Origin: Psilocybe azurescens
Lineage: Eukaryota > Basidiomycota > Agaricomycetes > Agaricales > Agrocybaceae
DNA length: 22,319 bases
Reading direction: 5' to 3'
Assembly (NCBI GenBank): GCA_023853785.1
Contig: JAJIRX010000646.1
Location: 1-22,319 of the forward strand
Shown here: piece after piece, positions 10,071 through 20,572 of the stretch
Position numbering within the stretch: the first letter of the stretch is position 1
Layout of the letters: each line of letters opens with the position of its first letter
The notes under the pieces: generated by a model
Database searches by the model: none
The model's input: only the letters and a program-made list of their open reading frames with translations
Told to the model about the DNA's origin: nothing
Position numbers and translations under genes: made by a program

Positions 10071-11383
10071 ATGCAAAACACTCCAGAACAAGCATCAGGC
10101 CTGACATGGGAAGTGGCGCTGTACATTATTCGGAAGTTTGACCTAGCAGTAGCCCGCTCTGCAGAATACTGTCCCTTTCCTGCAAATTGGGACTTGGAAT
10201 TTCTGCATGAAGTCAATCTAGCTGTGGAAGTCCTCATTACGGCAACTCGAAACAAAAGTGTGTCCCCAATATATACGTATAGTTGTTACAAGTTCAATAT
10301 AATTGCAGGGAACACAAGTTGGAGGGTAGAAGACTATGTTAAGCAAATGACAACAAACTGCACAGGACGCAATTCTCTTGTGGAAAAGAAGTTGAAGAAG
10401 AATTTTCCTCCATTGTTCTCTCCGAGTCACTACACGGCCGATCCCTCGCGTCATAGCGGATAAGGACGATAAATGTCTGTTTTGGTATTTGCCAGGAATT
10501 TTAACTGATAAGCGGAGGGTGAGTAAACAGGCCGCCGCCGCCCTGATCATGTCGCTGACCGGCGCCCACTTTACTGTATGTCTGTAGAATCAGGTGTGGG
10601 AAGACATGCAACACTTGTCCAAAATCCTTGTTGTAAACAAAGGATCCAAAAGTTGGAGAACATCACCTCGGCATTACAATGACAAGGAAGGCTGGTTGCA
10701 GCCTGGAGAAGCGAACCTTTCTCCAGCCTGGTTCCAACAGGGTCATGAGGTCGGTCGCCGAATGACGTTATATTCTCAATACATAATGCTATTGCACAGA
10801 AAACAAATCATTTGGAGGTTTCAAGGAACCTTAGAAATGATGATACAATTATCTGGCTGGAAAGAATAATTAAATTTCAGGCAATCATTGGTGGGATTCT
10901 CAGAATCATTCAACCTTATCTATTTATCGTTGGTATCAACGCCCTTTCGGACTTGCGCTTCAAGTGGGAGGAGATTGGTCACAGCGACTACATTCCGCGA
11001 ATACTTCAAGTTTGGGGACGCCGTTCAACGTTATAAGTGTCATAAGTAATCGCGACACACCATTTCACCGGGATAACGGATCCGACCATCGTTGGTTCGA
11101 CATCCTTTCTGCTCTGGGAAATTATCAAAATGGAGTGTTTGAAATCCCAGGAATAGGCTTACAAGTGAGGTATGACCCAGGGACCATTATTGCTTTACTC
11201 GGACGCGTCCTACGACATGGCGCTAAATGCCCCGGCCGTGCTTGCGTTGCATTTTATATGAGGAAAAGCATGCTGGGTTATTTGGGTTCATTTCAACCAA
11301 GTTGGTCGATTCACGGCGATATCATTGAGGATAAAACCATAGTTTGGGAAGAGGGTGAAAAATATTTATGGTCTGGTTTATAG
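10071..11383 (+). CDS. TET/JBP-type 2-oxoglutarate/Fe(II) dioxygenase
   Basis: The family oxidises methyl groups on DNA pyrimidines (TET on 5-methylcytosine, JBP on thymine) using Fe(II), oxygen and 2-oxoglutarate, in the nucleus. Agaricomycete relatives are greatly expanded. Exons: 10071-10257, 10309-10518, 10594-10749 and 10800-11383, with introns GTGTGT...GCAG, GTGAGT...TCAG and GTCGGT...ACAG. Landmarks: EYCPFPANWDLEFLHEVNLA, RPIPRVIADKD, LFWYLPGILTDKRR, VWEDMQHLSK, SWRTSPRHYND, LSPAWFQQGHE, then the core NVISVISNRDTPFHRD, RYDPGTIIALLGRVLRHGA and GRACVAFYMRKSM. The HRD at 11066-11074 is the HxD iron motif, the His at 11216 is the distal ligand and the Arg at 11237 would bind 2-oxoglutarate; all are present. 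Two frame breaks: near 10400-10432 and at the G run 11014-11017, where one added base restores QVWGTPFNVISV. Upstream exons are possible. Substrate is inferred from family only. Confidence 0.8.
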
Positions 11384-12629
11384 AACAAGTGGTTTCTGTC
11401 TTTAATTTAACAATTTGGGGGCCTGATATCGACATAATGGACATATTGCGGACGCCCGGAGGAAACATAATTATGAAACCCCAATTTTGATTGAGCGGCC
11501 GCGCGAAACTGCGATGGTTATCCTTAATACACTGTGAGACTCAGTGAGGTATATAGAGGAATAATGGATTTCAGAATAAGTTATATCAGAACAAATACTG
11601 ATGTACGTTATGCAGTCCCGGCGCCTAAAGCGAGTCTCCGGGAGGTAAGGCCATCAAATGCACTACTGGGACGCACAAATTGAAAGAGACATTATACTTT
11701 TCATGTTGTTGTTAGCTTGTCGACATTTTCAATACCTGAACTATTGTGCCGGTGTCCGGCGAAGACATGATATGAGTTCTCAATTTGCAGATCGGGAACC
11801 GACTTCAAAATATCTGAACACTGCTCGCCTGTACATCTTTCGTGAGCCCGCAAAACAATAGGTCGTTCATATTAGCGATAGAGAAGATGTTTTCAAAGAG
11901 GACGATCTGTAAAGCTGATTAGGAGGAGGAGTCGGGAGCCGGCCATTCGTCCTGTCTTAGTCGCGTGCATGTATCGCTTCCAATAAACGGGTGTCCGTCG
12001 ATCCCAAACTGCCACAGGTACAAACATCCAAATTACATGCATCATAAATCACGCCACGTTTAACGTCATTGGCGTCCACAACTTCAACGCTTAACTTCCC
12101 TTCACTCTATTATACTTTATGCGGTCTCCCGCGCTGGTCCCCAGCGTTGGTCTTCGCCGGGTCGTCTGGACAGTGAATGCGCAAGTGTGTGCACTGCTGC
12201 CCCTCTTCATCAGCATTTATAGAACTCTTCATTGGCATGTCATTGTGATCGTCATACGTGGCCATAGCTGTAGTTTGTAGATGAGCTAGTATAATGCCAT
12301 GTACGATATCAAGAACAAGAATGAGGACGGGAATGAGAATGGGAATGAGGTTGCAAATGGGATTGTGATTGTGATTCATCAAGTTGCACATTATGTAGAA
12401 GGCATAGAATATACATGGAGAGCTGCGGCGGCGGTCCCGTGCATTGTTATGCGGCTCCACTTTATTTGGGAATAATTTTGGAACTATTTCATATTGAGAT
12501 TCACCCATGTATACTAAAATATGAGCAACAGACGCGGGCAGACATAGTAGACAACGACAATGACGGCGCCCGACATATTCCCGAACTGGATGGCGTCTCG
12601 TTTCCAAAAGTTACGGCAGCCTATGGTGT
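11384..12629. other. Intergenic region without supported genes
   Basis: Open frames of 60-165 codons exist on both strands (for example 11658-11861 plus and 12110-12607 minus), but none has family motifs or credible exon borders. The minus-strand 165-codon frame gets its hydrophobic PILIPVLILVLDI part from a simple GGGAATGAGAAT-like purine stretch at about 12310-12375. A real short gene cannot be excluded. Confidence 0.35.
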
Positions 12630-13137
12630 AATCTAAATTTCTGTGGCAACCGCTTTCTGTTCCATCCCAATTCCCAGATTCTGGATTTCACCTGCGGCAC
12701 CGGTGGCAAATAATTGAAAACCCTACGGAGCCCGCCACACAAATTTCTGGGTCATCCATCACCATACCCGCACCGGCTGCCGATATTCAATTTATGACTG
12801 TCTTCCGGCATCCGCTGAACATAAAACCGGTTGCTAATTTACAGTTCCAGTGGCGGCGACTAATGATCAATTCAAGCAGCTCCCCTGGTTGCCAATCTTA
12901 ATTTTGGAGACCAGAACGGCTCCATTATATATATACAGGTTATGGAGCTGCTCTAGGGCGAGGCAGTAAATAGAAGGCGGGACGGCAGCCGCTCAATATT
13001 TACATACCGCGGCACCCGTGGTGCTTCAGATGAAGCCCGGTGAGCAAGTCAATGCGGCCCCGATTCCATCCAATCTCATTCAAATTTCAATTGATTTGCC
13101 AAGTGAGCTGCATAACAAATATGTATTGGATATGTAG
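12630..13137 (+). pseudogene. Possible decayed or ATG-less coding stretch
   Basis: Two adjacent open frames lack start codons. The first (about 12630-12899) reads QPLSVPSQFPDSG, then IIENPTEPATQISGSS and PAPAADIQFMTVFRHP. The second (12970-13137, 56 codons to TAG) reads GGTAAAQYLHTAAPVVLQMK and NLIQISIDLPSELHNKY. Their amino-acid make-up looks protein-like and they could be exons around an intron near 12900-12968, but I recognise no family and find no start. Confidence 0.25.
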
Positions 13138-13806
13138 AGCATTTTAAGATATGCGGAAGCCGTACTGCACTTCAACACCTTGTGGCGGAGGCCGTACTAG
13201 AAACTGCATAAATTGAGGAACCATTTTACCATCTGTTTTACTGCAATCTCTCAAACGAGCATTCATGCTAGACAAATGACGAGTACGAATTCTGTTTTAT
13301 ATTTTATTTACCTCAATCGGACCTCCGCCCCTTCCCCTGCCAATTCTCCCCACAATTCATCCTAAATTGGTATACCAGGGATGGTAAAAAGTGTCCAGAA
13401 TGGGATGAAAGTACCCAACAGAAAGTGCATTAGAATGACGGGAGCCGACGCCAGATTTGCTGAAAACCGGCTGCCGAAATCAAAATCGCCCCGCGAGGGG
13501 CGAGGGTGTGCCAGGGTGCAGTGTACCAGGGGTGGTGTCCACTTGACACCGTACCTCACACGACATTGTTGGGCCCTCGCTTGACACCGTGACGAGCACT
13601 ACATAATTGCCTTTTCGCCGAGTCTCTTTCGGGCCGTGTGACACATCACATCATAATTAATTCAAATTCCGTATGGTACGTAATTAGATCACTGTCCCAT
13701 GTGAAAGAATGATGAACCCCAATCGTAAACCAAATAATATTTGACCCAATTAAAAAATTGCAAAAGATAAAATTGACTATTTGTATACAAAAATACCTGT
13801 ACTAAA
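13138..13806. other. Intergenic region at the 3' side of the transposase
   Basis: No coding signal. A perfect 6-bp inverted repeat with a 5-base loop (GGTGTC at 13534, GACACC at 13545) is followed by a second CTTGACACCGT near 13580. From about 13640 the base composition turns AT-rich, matching the transposon beside it, so one transposon end may lie between 13500 and 13800. I could not find matching terminal inverted repeats or a target duplication. Confidence 0.3.
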
Positions 13807-16338
13807 TCATCTTCTACCTCTATTTAATGCCCAACAGACTACTAAAGTTTCCTTTTGAATACCATAAGTCCTAATAGGCCTCTTAAAGGTTGTCAAATGA
13901 GTTGTGATATGTACTGGCTCAATAATTATTTGAACATCAGATGGGGTGGCATCAACAATTCGGCTTTCAAAACCAGGATAATGAATAAAAGGTGCCTTTG
14001 CCTCATCCTCAGGAGCCAGTGATTGATGTGGAGACACTTCAATAAATGCCTGTACTTCAACACCCAATGGCAATTGCCAAATAGCATTAATAAATCCTGT
14101 ATCTTGAATTCCAGTGAGAGAATTATAGAACACAATAGCACTATTTCCATAATGAGAATGATGGCAACTGAAAGTGTGATCACCCTGATGAAACTCTAAA
14201 GGACATTGAGCAAGTGGAGGGAGAATTATTGCATCAAGAGGATGAGGAAAATCATTGTAAGCCCTATAAGAACGACCAGTATTATGAAGATATTGCAGGA
14301 GGGAAGAATAATTATCTTCAGTAAATAATGACTGGCTTGAAAACATGTGTGGTATTGAAGAAATTTTGTTTGCAATATCAGTTGATTTCAAGATTAGAGG
14401 TGCAGAAGTCAAAGAATCAACTGAGTTTGAATGTGTAGGATTAAGGATAGCTGCAAGCTTTTCTAATTCCTTTTCATCAGATAGCATAGCTGTAATTTGA
14501 CTCTGATGACACAATTGACGAAGCATAGTTTCTGCCATATCTCTACTTCATTTATTTGTTTTGATATTCTGCAACAAACCATTTAAGCGCTCGCCTGGAA
14601 ATTCACTAAAAGATACCATAGGACCCCAAGTTTTGAGAAGAGAGCCATTATGCATTGCATAGTGATGATTGGGCTTTTCTGCACGGTATGGAAATAACTT
14701 TTGGATACCTTCACGGTATGCAATATAATGATCCATAAATTTATCAGCAGATGCATTGGATGTCTTAAAGGATGATATGATATTTGTTGCTGCAATCAGA
14801 TTATAGAAACATTTAAAATGTTCCTGATCAAGTAAAGTTGCATTTGGAAAATACCAAAATTCTGGAACAATCAGAGGAAAAATGGTACTGAATAGTGTAA
14901 GATATTCATGAGCTTTTAATTTTCCATGACCAGCTTCTCCAAGATTTGCAGGAGGTCATTGAGCCCATGTAGGAAGAGTAACATCATGAATACAGTCTCT
15001 AATAGACTCAATTTGATTATCCATAAATTTGAATATTACAGAATCATCAATAGGAATATAATCTGGATCAGCTTGATCTTCTGGTTCATCATCAAAAGAA
15101 TATGGATGATAATTGTCAGGTGTAGGAGTAATGTTTCTTGAATGGAATTGTTCAACTTTCACATCTATATCATGATCAACTGCTGACATAGTATTCAAAT
15201 CCATATTCTGATCTGAGTTTTCATGAATTTGAATATTTAGCAGAAGATCAGTCAGCTCATCAGCTGAATCAGACATATCTTCTTCTGTCCAAGTTTCTTC
15301 TTTTCTAATTCTTTGATTTTATCTTTGTCCTTTTCATCTCTTCCAATTCCCCAAAGACTCCTTAAATGATGTTGTAAAATTCCTTCAAGCCAATTATGCA
15401 AGTATCCAAGAATAATATGATTTATTGGATCCCAATAAGGCAAGTTATGGAGTCCAAATTGCAAATTCCGTGGTGATGGAAAAGTGGCATATAAGCTTCT
15501 CCAACCAGGGCTATGCTGAATGTCACTCATGATGCCACCAATAGGAACAGGATTATCAATATTGGCTTTGAAAGTTTTTTCAAACTAGTTTCAATAACTT
15601 CTTGAGATAGAAAAAATTTAAGCCATGCACAAAATGACTGAGTGGTGTAGTACATTCGAGGTATTGGTTTAGAACCTTTAGAAGTTCTTTTAATCTCAAA
15701 TAATGGAGTATTACAAGCATGCCATGATCTAGGTGACTTTTTCCAAGTACAATGAGAAGGAATAGCAGACCCAGAATGATATAATTGGAAGCATTTAGAA
15801 CAGCAGATGGTAAGTGTGAGCTCTGGATCAATGCAATGTTTCCAATAAGCAGTGACATCTCAAGGAATATCAAATTTCCCAAAAGACACCTTGATTCCAG
15901 CTTCAGTCTCAAAAGCAGTGTCAACAAGCCTCAGCAGTGTTGCCAGAAACAGATGAATAGCCTGAAGAACATAGTTTGATGCAGAATGGCTCAAATGCAT
16001 GCGAGTATGAAGCCAAACAACAAAAGACATATCATCTTCACCAGAAAAGTAACTGGAAGATCCATATTGACTATAATAATAATTCAATGTCAGTTCTGGT
16101 CTAATAGAGAGGCCTTATATACCTTTCTGGGAATGGGATATTTGATCTCCAAGTTGTTGCAGTATAGGAATGTCATTGGAATCTGAGTCACCTGACTCTG
16201 ATGCTCTGAGCTGGTCAGCCTTTTTATGTCTGAGACGTGCTCTGGGTTGAACTTTGCTGTCCAGGGCTGTAGCACTCCATTATTGTTGAAGGACTTCTGT
16301 CTGCACTCAGTACAGACACAAATAACAGTAGCAGGCAT
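13807..16338 (-). pseudogene. CACTA-like (Tnp2/Plavaka-type) transposase, decayed and internally deleted
   Basis: DDE-type transposase of the fungal CACTA-like group; the intact enzyme would excise and insert its element. Landmarks in order: CVCTECRQKSFNNNG at the N-terminus, WLHTRMHLSHSASNY, YWKHCIDPELTLTICCSKC, PRMYYTTQSFCAWLKFFLS, SDIQHSPGWRSLYATFPS, then directly LPYWDPINHIILGYLHNWLE and GILQHHLRSLWGIG, an acidic linker, NLGEAGHGKLKAHEYLTLF, NHHYAMHNGSLLKTWGPM, SEFPGERLNGLLQNIKTN, and a last frame from 14538 to the stop at 13807. In relatives, as I remember them, a long segment lies between RNLQF and LPYWDP; here it is missing, so the catalytic core is incomplete. In-frame TGA codons near 15855 and 14957 stand where relatives have Arg. 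Several frame changes are also present. The whole stretch is AT-rich and CpG-poor. Confidence 0.8.
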
Positions 16339-16660
16339 GGGTTATAGCAAGAATTGGGCAGGGTTATATGTGATGGGGAAAGAAAGAAAGAAATCACAAT
16401 GGGTCAGTCGCAATCTTAATATTTACCGCGGTCCCTGCACTGCGGTCCCACTTCTATTATTCTTGCCGAAAACAGATTGGTTTGTAATCATGTGTTATAT
16501 AGACTTGTCCATGTATTATGTAAATTACAGTGCCATTTTTAAAAGGCTATCTTACCATCGCACAAGGGGATGGACCCGGTTGATTTTCAACCGGGCTGGA
16601 CTTGCCCCCAGTGTGAATGCAGCCGATCAGAAGTATCCAAATTAGGAAATCGCAAAAGCA
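16339..16660. other. 5' flank of the transposase
   Basis: No supported gene. This is the probable promoter region of the minus-strand transposase and connects it to the repeat array to the right. It includes a short GAAAGAAAGAAAG tract near 16379 and a CpG-containing patch at 16424-16450 (TACCGCGG, TGCGGTCC). Confidence 0.35.
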
Positions 16661-16950
16661 GGGTTAAATCAGTACTTTGGCCAGGCATAATGGGGTTAGA
16701 TCAGTACTTTGGTAAAGCATAACGGGGTTGAATCAGTACTTTATTTAAGACATAATATGGGTTAGATCAGTACAATAAAAGCAGGGTTAAATCAGTAGAT
16801 ACACCCCAAAGTTAGATCAGTAGTTCAAAACCAGGGTTACTTCAGGACTTCATATACCAGGGTTAATTCAGTACTTTATATTCAGGTCAAATCAGTAGTT
16901 ATATTTCAGGGTTAAGTCAGTAGTTATTAAAAGGGGGTTAAATCAAAGAC
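16661..16950 (+). repeat. Eleven-copy short repeat array, likely transposon subterminal repeats
   Basis: The unit is GGGTTAAATCAGTACTTT with variants (GGGTTAGATCAG, GGGTTAATTCAG, GGGTTAAGTCAG). Copies start at about 16661, 16693, 16725, 16759, 16784, 16809, 16834, 16860, 16884, 16909 and 16935, all in one orientation. Spacing is 32-34 bases for the first three steps and 24-26 for the rest. The array lies beyond the 5' end of the transposase. CACTA-type elements are known to carry direct subterminal repeats bound by an element-coded protein, which is the most likely role. I did not find a mirror array at the other end. Confidence 0.75.
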
Positions 16951-17178
16951 TACAGAGGGTAGAAACATATCTTGCATCATTTATTCTTCATATTTGAAGT
17001 TACATTTACTCTTTTCTACATGCCGCACCAGTGTGTTCTAAGTATGCAAGCACGACTTCACGTGACACGCACCCCAAATTATGCAACAATTGATGCTCTT
17101 ACTCTTGACAGGATCCATCAAATGCTACCGCCTACTTCTTTCATCAGAGCGCCTTGTCTCGGTCGGAATCAATCGCGA
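16951..17178. other. Gap between repeat array and NLR gene
   Basis: No supported gene. An open plus-strand frame runs through it into the NLR gene but has no recognisable content. The right end of the transposon should fall just after 16950. Confidence 0.3.
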
Positions 17179-20100
17179 TTAATTATGAATCGTCCTCATC
17201 CGTTGTATAGGCTTCATCCCCAAAAGGACATGCCCGTAAGATGCAATATCGGGCTGCAATACCCTCCTAGATTCCCGAGTCCTAAGCCCAGACAGCCAGG
17301 CTTTTAATGAGTCAAACTCTGTGGATGAGAGGAAAGAGCGGTCGTACTTCACGACAAAAATGAGTACAATAAAAATTGTAGAGTTACCCTTCGAACATAC
17401 CTTCAAGAAATCTATAGCTAGCGAGCAGAAACCAAACGGCGGTCCCCATTGACGCCGAGGATGAATCTTGGGATACAGGTAATACAGTGCACGTAGCGCA
17501 TTCAAGTTGTTCTGTGTCGGAATCGCGTAAGGAAGACACTTGATAAACGGTAGAAAAAACTTCCTCGTGATTATGTTCCAGCACGAGTGTCCCTCGAAAT
17601 TGGTGTTCAATGCAGCGTATTGATTTTTACAAGCATGGTGAGAAGGAATGCGGCTAGATGAGGGTACCAGTCGGAAGGGCTGATGATTGAGCCTCCTCCC
17701 TCGCAAACACTTGATCGTGGAACTGAGTTATCCATATGTGAAAGTCGTAAGCATCGAAATCAGCAATCGGAAGCTCCGATTGATCCAGATTTTCTCCTCA
17801 ACGATGGAGTAAGTCCCGCCATGGGATGGAGAGAGTATATGCAAAGACACAGACGGAGTAGAGTCGCTATCACTGTACATACAAAGATTAGACATGTAGG
17901 CGTCCGTAAAGTGCGGCAAGTAGGCGATTTCGAATATTCGTTTGGCAACATATAACATTGTTTGAGGAAGGCTACTATCATGATCTTTGATAATGTCTTT
18001 ACTGTGTCCGGTCTGGTATTATGGATGGCAGCGGTAAATTACTGAACGAAATATGATTATATTGGCGCTCACCATCTGCCTGTAAAACCAGCCCAATGCT
18101 CCCAATACCAAACCAATCGAGGATTCAGGATCAAGTAAACGATCCCAGAAAGATGCATCCATTATGATGTTGAATATTTCCATTTTCTTCGGATCTTCAA
18201 AGTATTCTTTGGAGTGTATGTCCGAAATTCGTCCGTATCGTAAGAAGCAGTTGGCAGTATACACGAGCCACGATCGATTTTGAACAACCGATTGGTCATC
18301 ATTGCCATAGAATATCCTATTAAAGCACTGGACACTGAGACTTACTATCCGATAGTCCCATGCTGAAACAGGTTGGTTTTCCTGACAATCGCCTTGGACC
18401 TTATGTTTCACGGCCGAACAGACTGGACCCACAGTAAATATATCGAGATATCCTCTGGCATTGGGTTTGAAACGAAGGTATATCAAGTCAGGGAGATGTT
18501 GGAGATCAGATATAATGGTATCCAGATCGATATTCATTGATTCCGAGATATCCTCGATGGTAATTTTATTCACTGAGCCGACTAAAGATCTATTACTGTA
18601 TAAAGCGATGAATGCGAAGGTAGCCGAGTTTTTGGGTGATCGGTCCATGACCTGCTTCGCTGAAAGTGTTTGAGCAATGGTGAGAACGTCTTTGAGAGAC
18701 TGGAGTAGATGTTGGTGAATATTATGCCCATATGGACAGAGGACGGTCCATTCAGTTTGCAGATTGGCAAGAAACGGTAAGACAGCGGTGGTAAACCAGT
18801 ACACATGACTTGCTTGGGAAAAATGAGGGATTGCGAGCTAAGATCCTGTGAAGGCTTTCACCAAGTTCCTCTAATGAATAGACAATAGATCCAGCATCGC
18901 GTCTGCTCCACGTCATAAACCTAAGTTTATTGAGCATTTCACGACAGGTCGATAGTCCGATACTGTCAGAAAATATGTATATCAGTGTCCTTGTATATTT
19001 AATACAAAAATGCTAATGCACTTACCATGCTATAGTTCGCTCTGCCCGTGGACTATCCTGAAGAATATCAACCCCGAGCTTGAGCACGGCGCAGATAAAC
19101 TCAGTCGGAACAGCACTCTTATCAATTGCATACTCTCCTGACCTTGACTCATCCTTGAGAAATTCCCGGAACGATAGGTGACAGAACTCAATCGATGCCT
19201 CTACCAATGGAAACCCGAAGATCGGCTCCAGCGCACGGAACTTCTCGGGTATTCAGCCTTGGATATTATAATCAAGGAGCTTAAGGCCTTCAACACGAGT
19301 TGAATTTCTCCCGAATCCACTCCCAGCATTTCCTGAATCGTTTTTCGCTGAATCTGAGTAAGAGACCACCAAGGACACGTTTCATTGTGTGTGGTCGAGG
19401 ATATGACGACAGGATGGTGGCGTAGAGTTTATCAAGATCCGAAAATGCTGATGCTTGATGTGGTCCAGGTGTCGTCAATATCTGGAGTTGCTCTCGGGGA
19501 TCACAGAAATTGGATGAGGCACCAACAAATTCCAAGACTGTGGATGCGTACACGTACTGGCCTGAAGCACTATAGACAAATCGCTGGATGATATGATCTG
19601 GAGGCCAAGGACGCGGGGTAGAAGACATTATTCGAATATTCTCGTCATAAATTTTTTGAATCCTTCTCGAAGATACCTCCCAACATCGTCATCCGCGTCC
19701 TCATCGTCTCGTAGAGATAGCGATTTTGTAATATTTACCAGAGATCCAATTTCGAATGAATCGGAAATCCAGTACTCGGGGCGACTGACAATGAGAAATC
19801 GGAGGATATTATGTTCAATGATTGCCTTGGTTAAGACTGAAAGGATTTTGGACTGCATGCGTTTTGACCCAGCGCATTCGTCTAAACCGTCGATTATAAT
19901 TGTGGGGCTGTGCTCAGGCCAATCATTGACATGGAGCAACGGCTCTATGATGAGGTATCGGAGTTGGACGTCGATAGATTTAGTCGGAAGCGTGGGATTA
20001 TCAAGCATAGCAGAGTCAATGAGTGCACGAAAGGACGGGAAATTGAGGCGAGCTGATATGCAATTGTCGAGAATAGCTTCGTACCATCCCCGTCCAACGG

Positions 20101-20572
20101 CATCTTTGGCGAAGAAAAAGCTCCCGGCATACTTGCTGTCCCCGGGGACCTCCTGCAAAAGTACGGCAATGGAGTGGGCGATGGCAGATTTGCCGGCTCC
20201 AGCTGGCCCGTTAAGCCAAAGCGCCCGTTCCTTGGGAGAAGGATCATCAACCCAGTCAAGTATAGCGCTGATTATCTTCTCGCGAGTGCCAGGATGGCAT
20301 TTCGGGGAGGAAACCGCTCGGCAGAGTTATACATCGCATCAGCTGCGATGCTGCCCCAGAATGTGCAGTCCTGTTGCTTCAGAATCAGTTAAAATGCTCC
20401 GTATATGACGTCTACTGCCACTAACCTACGTCCCTTCCTCCATCGTAGTAGTCCCCTTCTATTTGTCGAAAGCCCCGCCATTAATCGTGACATTTCTCGC
20501 TCCTTGGAATTGCTGCCCGACATGTGATGTGAGAGGGATGAGAGTGAATGGAATACTTCTCATTTTGGGCAT
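17179..20572 (-). CDS. NACHT-domain NLR-like NTPase, frame-broken
   Basis: Fungal NLR-type signalling ATPase/GTPase; family members are thought to act in non-self recognition and cell death. The ATG at 20572 opens MPKMRSIPF, then FQGARNVTINGGAFD, a segment typical of basidiomycete NLR N-termini. Intron 20429-20371 follows, then YNSAERFPP, CHPGTREKI and Walker A GPAGAGKS (20209-20186), FFFAKDAVGRG, Walker B TIIIDGLDEC (19903-19874), LIVSRPEYWISDSF, and the post-NACHT part SGQYVYASTVLEFVG, FCHLSFREFLKDESRSGEY. Introns 19025-18963 (GTAAGT...ACAG), 18072-18013 (GTGAGC...CCAG) and 17400-17319 (GTATGT...ACAG) fit. The C-terminus (18804-17179) has no WD40, ankyrin or TPR repeats that I can see and is unrecognised. 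Frame breaks at 19652-19657 (T6), 20300-20302, 20462-20464 and near 17770 each need one base; one near 20355 needs one less. An in-frame TGA lies near 19254. The stop is at 17179-17181. Confidence 0.8.

Noticed and set aside
12110..12607. 165-codon minus-strand open frame with a hydrophobic PILIPVLILVLDI segment
   Set aside because: The hydrophobic part comes from a simple purine-rich stretch; no family resemblance or exon structure, and a 73-codon plus-strand frame overlaps its 5' part.
13500..13620. Transposon terminal inverted repeat
   Set aside because: The GGTGTC/GACACC hairpin and the CACTAC at about 13594 have no matching partner found beyond 16950, so no element end can be fixed.
16661..16950. 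Internal telomere repeats or a CRISPR-like array
   Set aside because: GGGTTA occurs only once per 24-34 base unit, not in uninterrupted TTAGGG tandem form. The gaps between copies are short and related to each other, unlike CRISPR spacers.
19593..20408. 271-codon plus-strand open frame
   Set aside because: Exactly antisense to the NACHT domain, where Walker A and Walker B are clear on the minus strand.
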